Assembly: GCA_958295885.1 (NCBI GenBank)
Contig: OY282380.1
Span: 1 to 64,000, forward strand
Source of the DNA: Arenicellales bacterium
GTDB lineage: Bacteria; Pseudomonadota; Gammaproteobacteria; Arenicellales; JAJDZL01
Direction of reading: 5' to 3'
DNA: 64,000 nt
Part shown: positions 37,803 through 48,415 of the stretch, in pieces
Position numbering within the stretch: position 1 is the first letter of the stretch
Layout: each line of letters starts with the position of its first letter
Made by a program: the position numbers and the translations under genes
Notes under the pieces: generated by a model
What the model was told of the DNA's origin: nothing
The model's input: the letters and a program-made list of their open reading frames with translations, nothing else
Databases searched by the model: none

Positions 37803-39833
37803 TTAATTTCTTCGCCTTCTACTTCGCCTTCGACGTCTGCGGCCCCCGTTCCTGAACGAACTGACTGTCGCTGCCTGCGGTAAATTTACGACTTTGGACA
37901 AATTAGGGTAGCGTGCAGTCTTGTGTGGTATTGCCATCGCTTCAACAAAATATTCCTGAAATTTGGGCTCGACAGCAGTTTCGACCTTTTCGACATTTCG
38001 AACTACCTGCCGAATATCCGCGCGCGAGTTTCGGTCCAGCAATGCAATGCGCGCTCCCGTTCCAGCTGCGTTTCCAGCAGATGTGACATTTGCTAATTCA
38101 CAGTCAGGAATCAGCCCCAAAATCATCGCGTATTTGACATCAATATGACTTCCAAAGGCCCCGGCCAGCCGAATCGCATCGACATGGTCGATATTCAACC
38201 TCTCCATCAGCAATCGAATCCCTGCATAGAGCGCGGCCTTGGCCAATTGAATCGCACGAACGTCGTTTTGGGTAATCAGTATCTTCAATTCGGCATCATG
38301 GATCACGTAGGCATACGTGCGTCCCTGCCTGATGATTCGTCGACTCATCCGAGCCTTGGAACCTTGAACGACACCATTGGAGTCAATGATTCCGTTCAGA
38401 TACATCTCTGCAATGGTTTCGATGATGCCAGACCCGCAGATTCCAGTCACGCCGGTGCTCGAAATGGCGTCTTCAAAGCCTTCTTCATTCGACCATAAAT
38501 CACATCCAATCACCTTATATTTCGGTTCGAGAGTATCCAGATCGATTCGAACTCTTTCGATGGCGCCCGGCGCCGCCCGTTGGCCGCCGCTGATCTGAGC
38601 CCCTTCAAAAGCAGGACCGGTCGGACTGGATGCCGCGACCAGACGAGCATTGTTACCGAGTACGATCTCTGCATTTGTGCCGACATCCACAAGCAGCATG
38701 ATTTCTTCTTTTGCATAAGGCTGCTCGGACAGAATCATGCCTGCGGTATCAGCCCCCACATGACCTGCGATGCATGGCAGAATAAACGCCCGCGCGTTTG
38801 GGTGAAGGGACAAATCAATTTCACTCGCCCAGATGCTTACGGATTCATCGGTTGCCAAAGCAAATGGAGCGCCACCTAATTCAATCGGGCTGATTCCGAG
38901 CAGCAGATGCTGCATGATCGGATTCCCGACCACGACCACCTCTAAAATGTCGGCTCTTTCGATACCGTACGACTGAACCACGTCGTCAGCGAGTTTTTGG
39001 ATGGCTATGCGCACATCCCGGGTCATATGTTCTTCCCTGCCTGGATTCATCATCAGGTAAGACACGCGGCTCATCAGATCTTCTCCAAATCTAATCTGCG
39101 GATTCATGGCACCGGCGGCTTCAACCACTTCTCCACTGGACAAGTCGCACAAATGTGCCGCGATTGTCGTCGAACCGACATCAATGGCCAAACCATAAGC
39201 ATGGTCGCGAAAGCCGGGCCAAACAGCAACTATCTGTGAATTGTCATGGACTGCAGCTGTCACCTTCCAATCACCTTCGCGAAGCGCCCTTTGCAAATTC
39301 TGAATCTGCCGCAGATCGCAGGAAAGATTTTCCAGTCTCCATTCGAATTCCAGCGCATCTTTCAACCGCTGCAGATCACCTGACGGATCATACATATTGG
39401 GCTCTTGAACTTCCACGTAATACATTCGGATTACCGGGTCAAGATTGATCGAATGGACTTCCGCCCGTTTGCGAACGACCTGTCGATGAACCTGGCTTTC
39501 CTGTGGGACGTCAATTATGACGTCTCCCAAGATTCGAACAGAGCAGCCTAAACGCCTGCCCTCTTTAAAATCATGAGCTTTGGCATAATCGACTTCCAGC
39601 TGACTGATCGGGCTGAGGTGTTCGGGATGGGATTCCACGCCATGCTTGGCAAATGATCCGGTACTGAGCTCAATCTGACAGCGGCCGCACATGGCTCGCC
39701 CTCCGCACACTGAATCCAAATCAACACCGAGCGCCCTTGCGGCCTGAAGAACAGGGGTGCCTCGCGCAAAGCGTCCTCTCCGGCCAGATGGAGTGAACAC
39801 CACCATCGAATCCGTCTGCTTGCCTATTTGCAT
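37803..39833 (-). CDS. RACo-type reductive activator of corrinoid protein
   Basis: 676 residues. The N-terminal plant-type [2Fe-2S] ferredoxin domain has CGGRAMCGRC and a later GCSV (the four Cys). A DUF4445 ASKHA-type ATPase domain (GLAIDVGSTTIAAHLCD, LLVDVGTNAEIVLGN, GSGIIETIAEMYLNG, RLAGAFGSHIDVKYA) completes it. Such proteins reduce inactive Co(II) corrinoid to Co(I) at the cost of ATP, rescuing the corrinoid partner encoded three genes upstream. The C-terminus ends in an Arg-rich tail (GGRRRRRRSRRRRN). It is intact and co-oriented with its partners. Confidence 0.9.
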   Translation of the reverse strand: MQIGKQTDSMVVFTPSGRRGRFARGTPVLQAARALGVDLDSVCGGRAMCGRCQIELSTGSFAKHGVESHPEHLSPISQLEVDYAKAHDFKEGRRLGCSVRILGDVIIDVPQESQVHRQVVRKRAEVHSINLDPVIRMYYVEVQEPNMYDPSGDLQRLKDALEFEWRLENLSCDLRQIQNLQRALREGDWKVTAAVHDNSQIVAVWPGFRDHAYGLAIDVGSTTIAAHLCDLSSGEVVEAAGAMNPQIRFGEDLMSRVSYLMMNPGREEHMTRDVRIAIQKLADDVVQSYGIERADILEVVVVGNPIMQHLLLGISPIELGGAPFALATDESVSIWASEIDLSLHPNARAFILPCIAGHVGADTAGMILSEQPYAKEEIMLLVDVGTNAEIVLGNNARLVAASSPTGPAFEGAQISGGQRAAPGAIERVRIDLDTLEPKYKVIGCDLWSNEEGFEDAISSTGVTGICGSGIIETIAEMYLNGIIDSNGVVQGSKARMSRRIIRQGRTYAYVIHDAELKILITQNDVRAIQLAKAALYAGIRLLMERLNIDHVDAIRLAGAFGSHIDVKYAMILGLIPDCELANVTSAGNAAGTGARIALLDRNSRADIRQVVRNVEKVETAVEPKFQEYFVEAMAIPHKTARYPNLSKVVNLPQAATVSSFRNGGRRRRRRSRRRRN

Positions 39834-39932
39834 CTTACGGAAACATCAATGGTTGTAGAAGACCGACGGTGATATCAGTCAGTCAATGGACCGATTCAGC
39901 GGCGGCAACAATGGCAGAATCAACACCACTAT

Positions 39933-40835
39933 TCAGACTCGGCCTACTCGTCTCCGACGTCTTACGCGCGGGCGCCGGGCATTGCTCACCGCAGGTTCCC
40001 GAAACTTTGAAATCCACGCCCCGCAGTTGCGGTCGGTTCCCATCATCACGTTGGCGGCCATGACAGAATGCACAATTTCGGGATGTAGCGGACTTGTGAT
40101 CGCTGACGTTAACCCCGCCGCCATCGCCATCGTGAGAAATACGGCATTCAATCCACGACGATGTGGGAGTCCGAAACTGATGTTTGAAGCGCCACATGTT
40201 GTGTTGACTCTGAGCTCTTGGCGCAGGCGATGCACAATTTGAAAAACTTGACGACCTGCCATGCCAATGGCGCCAATTGGCATAACCAATGGATCAACGA
40301 CGACGTCACACCGCGCAATTCCGTGATCTTCAGCGCGTTCAACAATTTTTTTAGCAACCTCGAATCGAACATCCGGATCTTCTGAAATTCCACTTTCGTC
40401 ATTGGATATGGCGACAACGGCTGCATCAAATTTTTTAATCAGCGGCAGTACGGATTCGAGCCGGTCTTCTTCGCCGGTCACTGAATTGACCAACGCACGT
40501 CCTTGGTATACGTTCAACGCCGATTCCAAGGCCGCCACAATCGATGAATCCAAAACCAGAGGAACATCCGTAATGGACTGTACAAGCTGCACAACTTCCG
40601 CCAAAATTCTGGGTTCATCAGCCAGAGGTATGCCTGCATTGACATCAAGCATGTGTGCTCCCGCCTCCACTTGAGCCATTGCATCCGACTGAACCCGGCT
40701 GTAATCTCCAATCTTCATTTCGGCTGCGAGTAATTTTCTGCCGGTCGGATTGATTCGTTCACCAATTATGCAGAATGGTCTTTCAAATCCAATAACAACG
40801 GATTTTGTTTGAGAGTGTAGAATTGTTTCTGTCAT
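39933..40835 (-). CDS. Methyltetrahydrofolate:corrinoid protein methyltransferase
   Basis: 300 residues with the pterin-binding TIM-barrel motifs IIGERINPTGRKLLAAEM, AHMLDVNAGIPLADEP, VLDSSIVAALE, NSVTGEEDRLE, VVDPLVMPIGA and NTTCGASNISFGLP. It transfers a methyl group between the corrinoid protein and tetrahydrofolate. With the neighbouring corrinoid protein and RACo it forms the core of one-carbon capture from methylated amines. An Arg-rich tail (RRPRVRRRRRVGRV) ends it, as in the RACo. It is intact. The 99-bp gap to the RACo gene and 58-bp gap to the corrinoid gene fit one operon. Confidence 0.9.
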   Translation of the reverse strand: MTETILHSQTKSVVIGFERPFCIIGERINPTGRKLLAAEMKIGDYSRVQSDAMAQVEAGAHMLDVNAGIPLADEPRILAEVVQLVQSITDVPLVLDSSIVAALESALNVYQGRALVNSVTGEEDRLESVLPLIKKFDAAVVAISNDESGISEDPDVRFEVAKKIVERAEDHGIARCDVVVDPLVMPIGAIGMAGRQVFQIVHRLRQELRVNTTCGASNISFGLPHRRGLNAVFLTMAMAAGLTSAITSPLHPEIVHSVMAANVMMGTDRNCGAWISKFREPAVSNARRPRVRRRRRVGRV

Positions 40836-40893
40836 TCGGATGTTTGTGGAGGGTTAGTTCAGCGGAGGGGTTGCGCGAGGAAAATGAGCTTGG

Positions 40894-41646
40894 TCAAGCT
40901 GCGCGAAATAAGGCAACCAACTTTTTGCAGGTCTCGACCGCAACGGCTGCATCGCGACAGTATGAATTTGCACCGATAGCATTACCAAATTCCTCGTTCA
41001 ATGGTGCGCCACCAACGACTACGATGTAATCATCCCGAATTCCCTTTTCAACCAGAGTATCAATGACAACTTTCATATAGGGCATCGTTGTTGTAAGCAA
41101 AGCCGACATTCCCAACAGTTCAGGTTCGTGTTCCTCCAGCGCTGCAAGATAATTTTCAACTGGGTTATTGATTCCCAAGTTGATCACTTCAAAGCCTGCC
41201 CCTTCCAACATCATAGCGACTAGATTCTTTCCGATGTCGTGAATATCACCCTTGACCGTACCGATTACCATTTTGCCAATGGTCGGAGCACCTGTTTCGG
41301 CCAGCAAGGGCCGTAAAATTCCCATGCCTCCCTTCATGGCATTCGCGGACATCAGAACTTCAGGTACAAACAGAATGCCGTCGCGAAAGTCGATCCCGAC
41401 AATACGCATCCCTTCAACCAAAGCATCCTGCAGAACATCATAGGGTTCCCAGCCACGGTCAAGGAGAATGTTTGTTCCCTCTATTATTTCGTCTTTCAAA
41501 CCGTCGTAAAGATCATCATGCATCTGTACTACCAATTCGTCATCAGAAAGAGCTGACAGATCAATATCGTCAAATTCATCATACATCTGCTCTTCCGATT
41601 CGTCGTGAGAAAGTTCTGGCCGATCGATACCGTCTTGTTCGTCCAT
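40894..41646 (-). CDS. Corrinoid (B12)-binding methyl-carrier protein
   Basis: 250 residues: an acidic N-terminal extension, a helical cap (DGLKDEIIEGTNILLDRGWE, GILFVPEVLMSANAMKGG), and a Rossmann B12 domain with GDIHDIGKN (the DxHxxG cobalt ligand motif), SALLTTTM and VVVGGAPLNEEF. It carries the methyl group as methyl-Co(III) between a substrate methyltransferase and the THF methyltransferase encoded next. It is the first gene of the cluster. No MttB-type substrate methyltransferase lies upstream, where an IS1380 sits 290 bases away. Confidence 0.92.
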   Translation of the reverse strand: MDEQDGIDRPELSHDESEEQMYDEFDDIDLSALSDDELVVQMHDDLYDGLKDEIIEGTNILLDRGWEPYDVLQDALVEGMRIVGIDFRDGILFVPEVLMSANAMKGGMGILRPLLAETGAPTIGKMVIGTVKGDIHDIGKNLVAMMLEGAGFEVINLGINNPVENYLAALEEHEPELLGMSALLTTTMPYMKVVIDTLVEKGIRDDYIVVVGGAPLNEEFGNAIGANSYCRDAAVAVETCKKLVALFRAA

Positions 41647-41935
41647 ATTTTAAATTTCCGTCTTAATCCATTTAAGGGAGCGCATAATTTCGGATTTCTG
41701 TACTTGAAAAAGTGAAAATAGTTTGGCGTATTTTACTTCTGAATGGTCGCTGATTTTTATATTATTTGCAGGATTAGTGCAATTCAGACAAAGCGATAAT
41801 TATACATTTGACATTCAAGAATTCGAATAATTCCGACTACTGAAAGTCCTAAATTATGATGTGATTTCGAGTGATTTAGTGAAAAATTGGAATGAAACCA
41901 ATTCGCATTTACAGAACCTGTTCGATGACATGACT

Positions 41936-43645
41936 CCCTAATCCGCAATTAGAAATGACAAAATAGAAAAAAGCCTTGTACAATCAGCGTGTTAACAAAA
42001 TCTTCAGGATCACCCAATGGGTGATGACTGAAACCACCAAAATAATACAAGGCTTATGAACATTCTACCTTACAAAACAGCTGACAGCAATCGCAACTTG
42101 ACCGCCCGCGCCGGTTTGGTGGTGATTGCGGATTGATTCAAACGCTTGGGATTGAACGAATTGGCGGATCGTTTCATGCCCGCTCCGGGCAGCAACCGCG
42201 GCTACCGGCCAAGCGTTCTGTTCAGTACCTTCATGCTGATGAAACACGAAGGTGCGAAGTGCTTGGAGGATGTGCATCATCTGCACCGAGAGCCGGGGCT
42301 GATGAAACTGCTGGGTTACGAGAAGGTGCCGGAGGCGAGGACACTGGGCAACTGGCTGCGTCGTATCGGCAACAGCGAACAGTCGACGCAGGCCCTGGTC
42401 GAGATCAACAAGCACCTGTTGTCAGCCGGATTGCACCACTGCAGGCGGGTCACGCTGGACATTGATGCGACGGTGATTGAATGCAACAAGAAAGACACCA
42501 AATTCAATTACAAAGGCTCGCGAGGCTATACGCCGATGGCAGGTCACCTCGCTGAAATTGAACAGGTGGTGGAGGTTGATTTTCGTGAAGGCAGTGCAAC
42601 GCCGAATAAAGAAAACCTGGAGTTCATCAAGAAATGTGAGGCGGCGTTGCCGGCGGGAGTTTCGATCCGTCATCTGCGAGCCGATGCAGCCACTTACCAG
42701 GCTGGGGTGATCAATTATTGTGAGGCCAACGACATTCGCTATGTGATCCGCGCCAAGATGGACACTGCAGTAAAAGAATCGATGTCGGCCATCAAGCCGT
42801 CAGACTGGGTGCCGCTGATCAAACGTGATGGCACCGAATCGGAAACTGAGCAGGTGGCTCACACCTTGCATGTGATGGGTGCCACTCCGAGAGCCTTTTA
42901 TCTGATCGTTCAGCGACAGCTGATGGAAGAAAAGGAGCCGGACCCACAGCCGGACCTGCTGCCCAATCTGTTTTTAGATCAAGATGATAAAAGCGCGCAG
43001 AAAGGGAAGTACATGTACCGTGCGTTGGCCACGAATTTGGATTTGCAGACGAACTGGGATGAACATAAGGTTGTGCATTTTTACAATCAGCGCGGCGAAA
43101 CCTCGGAAATCCGGATCAAGGAATTACGCAGTGATTTCGGCGGCGCACATCTGCCATGCAGCGATTTTGGCGCCAATGCGGCATATTTCAAACTGTGTGC
43201 GTTAGCCTGCAATCTGTTGGCGCTGCTGCGACGATTGCTGCCGGCTGGCTGGGAAAACAGACGGGCGATCACGATACGCTGGCGTCTGTATGCGTTGGCG
43301 GCACAGATCGTCTACCATGGGCGGCAGTGGACTTTGAAACTCAATCGAGCGCAGCGGCAGCTGATTGACGAAGCGCTTTGGTCCATCCGCAACTGCCAAC
43401 TGTTGTGAATCCGCCGCCTTGTGCGGCGCCGCTTTTCTCCAATTGACATCCATTCCGTCACCACGGAAGGCTTTCATGCGTCTTGTCAAAGGAACTTCAT
43501 GCGCCGAACATCAATGGACCGGCCCAATTACCGCAAAATGAGAATCTCCATGGACTGTTCTCGCCGAACAGCGTACTGAATATTCGGAAAATCGGCTGAA
43601 TTCTCGATCCTGATGACTGAAAAATTTTCTAATTGCGGATTTGGG
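41936..43645 (+). mobile_element. IS1380-family element with 5-bp duplications
   Basis: The ends CCCTAATCCGCAATTAGAAA (from 41936) and the complement of TTTCTAATTGCGGATTTGGG (to 43645) match at 18 of 20 positions. TGACT flanks both sides (41931-41935 and 43646-43650). The length of 1,710 bp is typical. The preserved duplication suggests a fairly recent insertion. Confidence 0.9.
42058..43408 (+). pseudogene. IS1380-family transposase, one internal stop
   Basis: Starts MNILPYKTADSNRNLTARAG, reads LVVIAD, hits TGA at 42134-42136, then continues in the same frame with FKRLGLNELADRFMPAPGSN and the DDE core VTLDIDATVIECNKK, IRHLRADAATYQAGVI and the C-terminal HKVVHFYNQRGETSEIRIKE with the last Glu. 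About 450 codons. Apart from the stop, likely a former Trp codon, it is complete. Confidence 0.9.
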
Positions 43646-43650
43646 TGACT

Positions 43651-44830
43651 TAATTTGACCGTTAAATTCCAAACACGGGTTCTTCAATATCTAATACGTA
43701 GAAACACTGTCTTTGTCCAAAAAAATTTGTTTCTGTGATGTCAATTCTTATTTTGATCTCAAAACATCGTCAATTTCTGGACTGCGTTCAGTTTTGAGAT
43801 TAATGAAGCCTCTGTCCGGTGAACCGATCAGGGAAAGTTGTGGAATTTCGAGAAACAAGACCCCAAGCATCCCGAAGCGGGCGTCGTCACACGCCGCTTG
43901 GATGGCAGTCAGACCGACAGCGCAGCGCACGATGTGAATAGTGAGATTTATTGCTTCCACCCGGAAAGTGGGGTTTGAAACTTTGTGTCAGGGCCTGAAG
44001 CAGTGATGTCCGGCTGCGATGAAATTTTTTCTAGCCAGCGGATCATAGGCTGAGCGTTGCAGATTCCTCTGAATCAGTGCAGCGAGGCACAGCGGATTCG
44101 GAGCTTGGCCGCACCGTTGGCAAGGCCGTTGGCACGGCACACGCTTCAGCTCCTTTGATTCAGCACTGTTCAAGCAGGAGTGCGGTTATCTCTGTGCGAA
44201 ATTTGTGAATGGGTACTGAAATGTCCGTCGCGGCGATGGATGAAACTGAAATTTAAGCGCTGAATTTTCGAACTGTTGACGCCCAGTCATTGCTCAGTCT
44301 TACAGCTTGATGTCATCCTCTTCTTGAGTTTTCTCAAATGAGCATTCAACGGGAAGAACTGCGCAGCCACGAACATTCCGTTTGTTGAATTAACGCTGAC
44401 AGCGATTCAACTGGCAGCGATTCGGCTGTACAAGGCGCTCTTTGAAGCAAGTTTAACGGTAAATTTGAAGAGCCGTCGGAGTTGCAGTCCCATGTCTTGC
44501 TGCGCCCCGTGCAGAAACACGACGCAAACGAAATGGCCTTAGCCTCGTAATTGAGGCAGTTGCGCTGTTAGAAACAGTATGATTTGATTGAGTAAATCAA
44601 GGGGCGGAAATGTTTTTTGCCTCAAAATAACGCTGTTTTCTGCGTTTTTCGAAGCATTTCTCTGGTTTTCCAGCCAATTCTACCCCAGTCGGCAAAAAGC
44701 ACCTCTCCGGGCACCCGAAGTAAGTCTGTAAATTATTACAATACCATATATTATCAATAAGTTATGTTTTATATTGACCAGCTTTTGTGAGATTATTCAG
44801 GGCCATGACATTCAACACATCAAGGCACTC
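43651..44830. other. No recognisable gene
   Basis: About 1.2 kb with only broken short frames on both strands. The GC-rich part 43740-44200 may be an old remnant; I could not assign it. Confidence 0.35.
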
Positions 44831-44844
44831 GCCGGGAGTTTCAT

Positions 44845-45895
44845 GTGACTGAAAGCAATCCACATCTTTTTACTTGGGAAACCGATGACATGCCACAACT
44901 GCAGCGCTTGATACTGATTATCGAACACCTGCCGTACCAAGAAATTGTCGGACAACTGGAGTCTCGACGCGGCCGCAACGACTATCCGATCCAAGCCATG
45001 TTCCAGACCCTGATCGCAGGCGTCGCGTTCGGGCATGACTCGTTGAATTCTCCGCTGCGGGAACTGGCTTGAAACTTGCAGCTGGAACAGCTTTGCGGCT
45101 TCAACCCGCTGCCACGGCAGAGCCCGCCGAAACAAACGCTGCAATACGATGAGTAGGGCCAGGTGCAGGCGGTCATCGAACAAATTCAGCCGTTTCGTTC
45201 CTCACTGCCTGGCGCATGGAATTTTTCACGTTTTCTCAAACAGCTGTTCAAGCTGGAGGCCGACACCGGCCTAGTGTCCGAGATGATCGTCACGCTGCGC
45301 GATCAGCTGATCGCAGATGCCGGATTTCGGTCGCTGTCTGGGCTGCGATGGCAAAGCGCTGTCTTCTCATTCCACCGGCAGAACCCTCGCTGGCAAAGAT
45401 CGCACCTCGGACCCCAACGCTGATTGGGGCAAACACAAGACCAGTGGCCGCCGTCAAGATGGCACGCTGTGGGAAAAGATCAAAAGCTGGTTCGGCTACC
45501 GGGTGCATCTGATCGCCGACACGCACTATGAAATTCCAGCAGCCGTGCAGCTGCGCGAAGCCTCGCGGTCGGAAATTGCCTGTCTGCGAGATTCCATGCT
45601 GCCGCAGCTGTTCGAGCAAACCCCAGAGCTGGCCGAACGCTGCCAGCAGTTTACTGCCGACCGCGGCCTTGAATGCTCGCAGCTCAAGGCCAGCTTGTAT
45701 GATGAGTATGAGATTCGTCCGCTGATTGACCACAAAATGATGTGGCGACAGGAAAAACAGGATCAGAACTACGACCCAAAGATGCCCATCACGCGCCTGC
45801 TCCACGACGGCGTTCGAACCGACAACATCGTGTATGACGTGTGTGTCCTGAGACCAAAGAACAGCGGGAGATGGCGTTCTGTGGATTCGAAATAG
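44845..45895 (+). pseudogene. DDE transposase remnant (IS4/IS5-superfamily, several lesions)
   Basis: The frames read TESNPHLFTWETDDMPQLQR and RGRNDYPIQAMFQTLIAGVA, then stops at 45070-45072 and about 45153. KQLFKLEADTGLVSEMIVTL follows, then a shift to GCDGKALSSHSTGR with the first Asp, GYRVHLIADTHYEIPAAVQL and FTADRGLECSQLKASLYDEY. This is the order of a DDE_Tnp_1 protein with an N-terminal DUF772-like part. The end is frayed near 45900. Confidence 0.7.
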
Positions 45896-46033
45896 ATCGC
45901 CGCACATGACGCTGGCGAGGACATGGCGCGCCTGAAATCCTAAAAAATGACTGCAGCCGCCTGTTTTTACGAGCTGCTCAAAGGCATTCGCATAGGTTCG
46001 CCTGCATTTGACAGTGCAAATGTTTGGATTTTC

Positions 46034-46140
46034 GTAAAATGAGTCATCAAATCTGCGATTGTGAGAGGCTCAGACCGTGTTTTTTAGGATTCAGTCACCT
46101 CCAAATTGTCGTGAAAACCTCTACAGCGCAACGGCCTCTC
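46034..46140 (+). repeat. Dispersed repeat, copy B
   Basis: Counterpart of 20684-20790, with the same start GTAAAATGAGTCATCAAAT and the same end around ACCTCTACAGCGCAAC. Confidence 0.75.
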
Positions 46141-46221
46141 TCTTTTCACGCTCTTGCAAAGTTGCAGAGCATCACAATTCAAATTCGCCAAACGTTATCT
46201 TCTTGTATTTGAATATTGTTA

Positions 46222-47439
46222 TTATCGTACTGTGACCGCATGTGGTGTCTTGGTTAAAACTTCACAACCGCTTTCGGTCACAGCAACGCCATTGGAGATA
46301 AAGTAGTCACCCTTTTTTGTGTGAAACATCGCAGACATTAGGTGAAAAACCATACCAGCCCGAATCTCCATATTGGAATCATGACGTAAACTCTTGGGTA
46401 CGCCGCTGCCGCTCCAACTCGGTGGAAATCCAATACCCACCGAATAGCCACAGTGATGGCGACGATATCCAAGAAGTCCAGCATCATCAACAACAGCCTG
46501 CCATGCAGCGTAAACATCGCGCGCCAAGACACCTGCTTTTAGTGCATCAACGGTAGCGTAAAATGCGGTTTCACATATTGGTTGAATTTGGTGTGATTGT
46601 TGCGGCGCCTCGCCGATGAAAATCAACCGGCCGGCAGGGGCGTGATAACGTTTTACGCAACCGCTCATTTCCATAAACAGCATATCACCGTACTTCAATG
46701 GTTTGTTTTCCCACGTTGAGTGTTCATGGTCAATATTTTCGGTAGCTCGAACGAGCGGTACGAACGCGGGGTAAGTTCCGCCGCGGTGAAACATAGCCTG
46801 ATAAATTGATGCCATCACATCCCGTTGCTGCACGCCGGTGCCCGCCGTCGCAATTCCTGCCATCATCATTGCATCGGTAATTTCGGCTGCCCTTAGGATA
46901 TATTCAATTTCTTGTGGTGATTTAACCAGCCTGCATTCACTGATAATGTCGGAGGCATCTTCGAAAACCGTCTTTGGCAACTCATCCTGAATACGTTGGG
47001 CAATGCCATAAGGAAAATAAGAGCTGTTGGCCTCGAACCCCAGACGTGCGCTGGAAAGTCCTGTTGAAGTTATCGTTTCCACTGTTACCCGAACCGGCTC
47101 AACGTACTGCGCTGATACCTGACTGCTTGATCCTGCACTGTCTGAATATGGGCAATGACGCACGTTGGGAACTTCATCGTGAATCGTCGGTCCTTCCATC
47201 GCCCGCGTGATCAGGCAGGGTTTGCCGGTCTGGGGGACTACCAGCAGTTGATACGCGAAGTAGCCATGATAACTAAGTCCGGTGAGATAACAGATATTGT
47301 CAGGACTTGAAACGAGCATTCCGTCCAGTCCGCGATCTGTCATCGTAGTGCGAACCCGCGTCAGACGCTCTTCGTATTCAGCAGCGGTAAATGGTTGAAT
47401 TCGATTTGAGGTGTTGAAAGTGTCGTTGCCAGCAGTCAC
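46222..47439 (-). CDS. Creatinase-like M24-fold hydrolase
   Basis: 405 residues with a creatinase N-terminal domain (about 15-165, LTRVRTTMTDRGLDGMLVSS) and a C-terminal pita-bread domain. The two Asp that bind metal in aminopeptidase P are not seen: the first region reads LFMEMSGCVKRYHAPAGRLI. CGYSVGIGFPPSW is typical of the creatinase/ectoine hydrolase branch, which works without metal. Candidate substrates are creatine, ectoine or another small C-N compound. It is intact, on the minus strand, separated from the corrinoid cluster by IS remains. A DddP-type role is less likely because that enzyme keeps its metal ligands. Confidence 0.75.
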   Translation of the reverse strand: MTAGNDTFNTSNRIQPFTAAEYEERLTRVRTTMTDRGLDGMLVSSPDNICYLTGLSYHGYFAYQLLVVPQTGKPCLITRAMEGPTIHDEVPNVRHCPYSDSAGSSSQVSAQYVEPVRVTVETITSTGLSSARLGFEANSSYFPYGIAQRIQDELPKTVFEDASDIISECRLVKSPQEIEYILRAAEITDAMMMAGIATAGTGVQQRDVMASIYQAMFHRGGTYPAFVPLVRATENIDHEHSTWENKPLKYGDMLFMEMSGCVKRYHAPAGRLIFIGEAPQQSHQIQPICETAFYATVDALKAGVLARDVYAAWQAVVDDAGLLGYRRHHCGYSVGIGFPPSWSGSGVPKSLRHDSNMEIRAGMVFHLMSAMFHTKKGDYFISNGVAVTESGCEVLTKTPHAVTVR

Positions 47440-47631
47440 CGATATTCTCCTTCAAGTGGCATTGAGACAATGCTTGCGTTTGAGAATTGAATCAACATTT
47501 TAAAATTCTCGCCGGCAAATTAATTACAAATATGCCTCCAAATTTCAGCATGTAGTATACATATAGTATAATTATAGTCAAAATAAGCAAATTAAAACAG
47601 ATATTTATATCCTCTTAAAGCGGAGACAGAC

Positions 47632-48402
47632 ATGCAGCAGAAACCGACTGAATGTGTGGATTGGTGCTCCGCTTTCTCCACACAGGAAGCCTGTTTGGAA
47701 GAGTTGAAACGGCATCGTTGGCCAAACGGCTTCGAGTGCCCGCGCTGCGGATACGATCAAGACCATGTTTTGAGCCGTCACTACCTTCATCAATGCACCT
47801 AGTGCCGACATCAGGCCTCGGTCATCGCCGGCACTGTATTCGAGCACACGAAACTGCCACTGCCCAAATGGTTCGCAGCCGTTTATCTGATGAGTTCTGA
47901 TAAAGGCGGCATCTCAGCCACGCGCCTGTCGCAAATGGTTGGCATCAGTTGGATCAGTGCGCAAAAGATGCTACGCAAACTGCGACAGGCCATGGGCGAT
48001 CGCGATCAACCTTATCGCTGTCGGTCCTGTAAAAAATTCTTTTCAGTCAAAGTAGGAACTGCATTTGAAAAATCTCAGCTTCCGCTTCGTAAATGGGTGA
48101 TTGCGATTTACTTTCAACTAACCAATTTGAAGGGAATTGCGAGCATGAAACTTCATAGAGATTTAGGTATTACTCAAAAAACAGCTTGGTTTATGGAACA
48201 TCGAATCCGAGAAGCCTTTATGGATGTTGAAGAACTTTTTGAAGGTACTGTAGAAGTTGATGAAACCTTTGTGGGCGGACTTGAAAAGAACAAACACAAA
48301 TCCAAAAAGTTGAATGCTGGTCGTGGCGGTGTTGGTAAATCTGTTGTTATTGGAGTAAAAGATAGAGATTCAAAGAAAGTCAAAGCCAACGTCATTGATT
48401 GA
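47632..48402 (+). pseudogene. In-frame chimera of two IS1595-type transposases
   Basis: ATG 47632 begins MQQKPTECVDWCSAFSTQEA with zinc ribbon CPRCGYDQDH, then TAG at about 47800, CRHQASVIAGTVFEHTKLPL and GISATRLSQMVGISWISAQK, an IS1595 subgroup with a CxxC ribbon. After GDRD (about 48003) the same frame continues with QPYRCRSCKKFFSVKVGTAF and LGITQKTAWFMEHRIREAFM to VEVDETFVGG, which belongs to the subgroup of 10134-11096. It ends at 48402 within ANVID. The junction carries a second zinc-ribbon half, so it is a fusion of two elements, not one gene. Confidence 0.75.
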
Positions 48403-48415
48403 ATTAGAGATTGAT

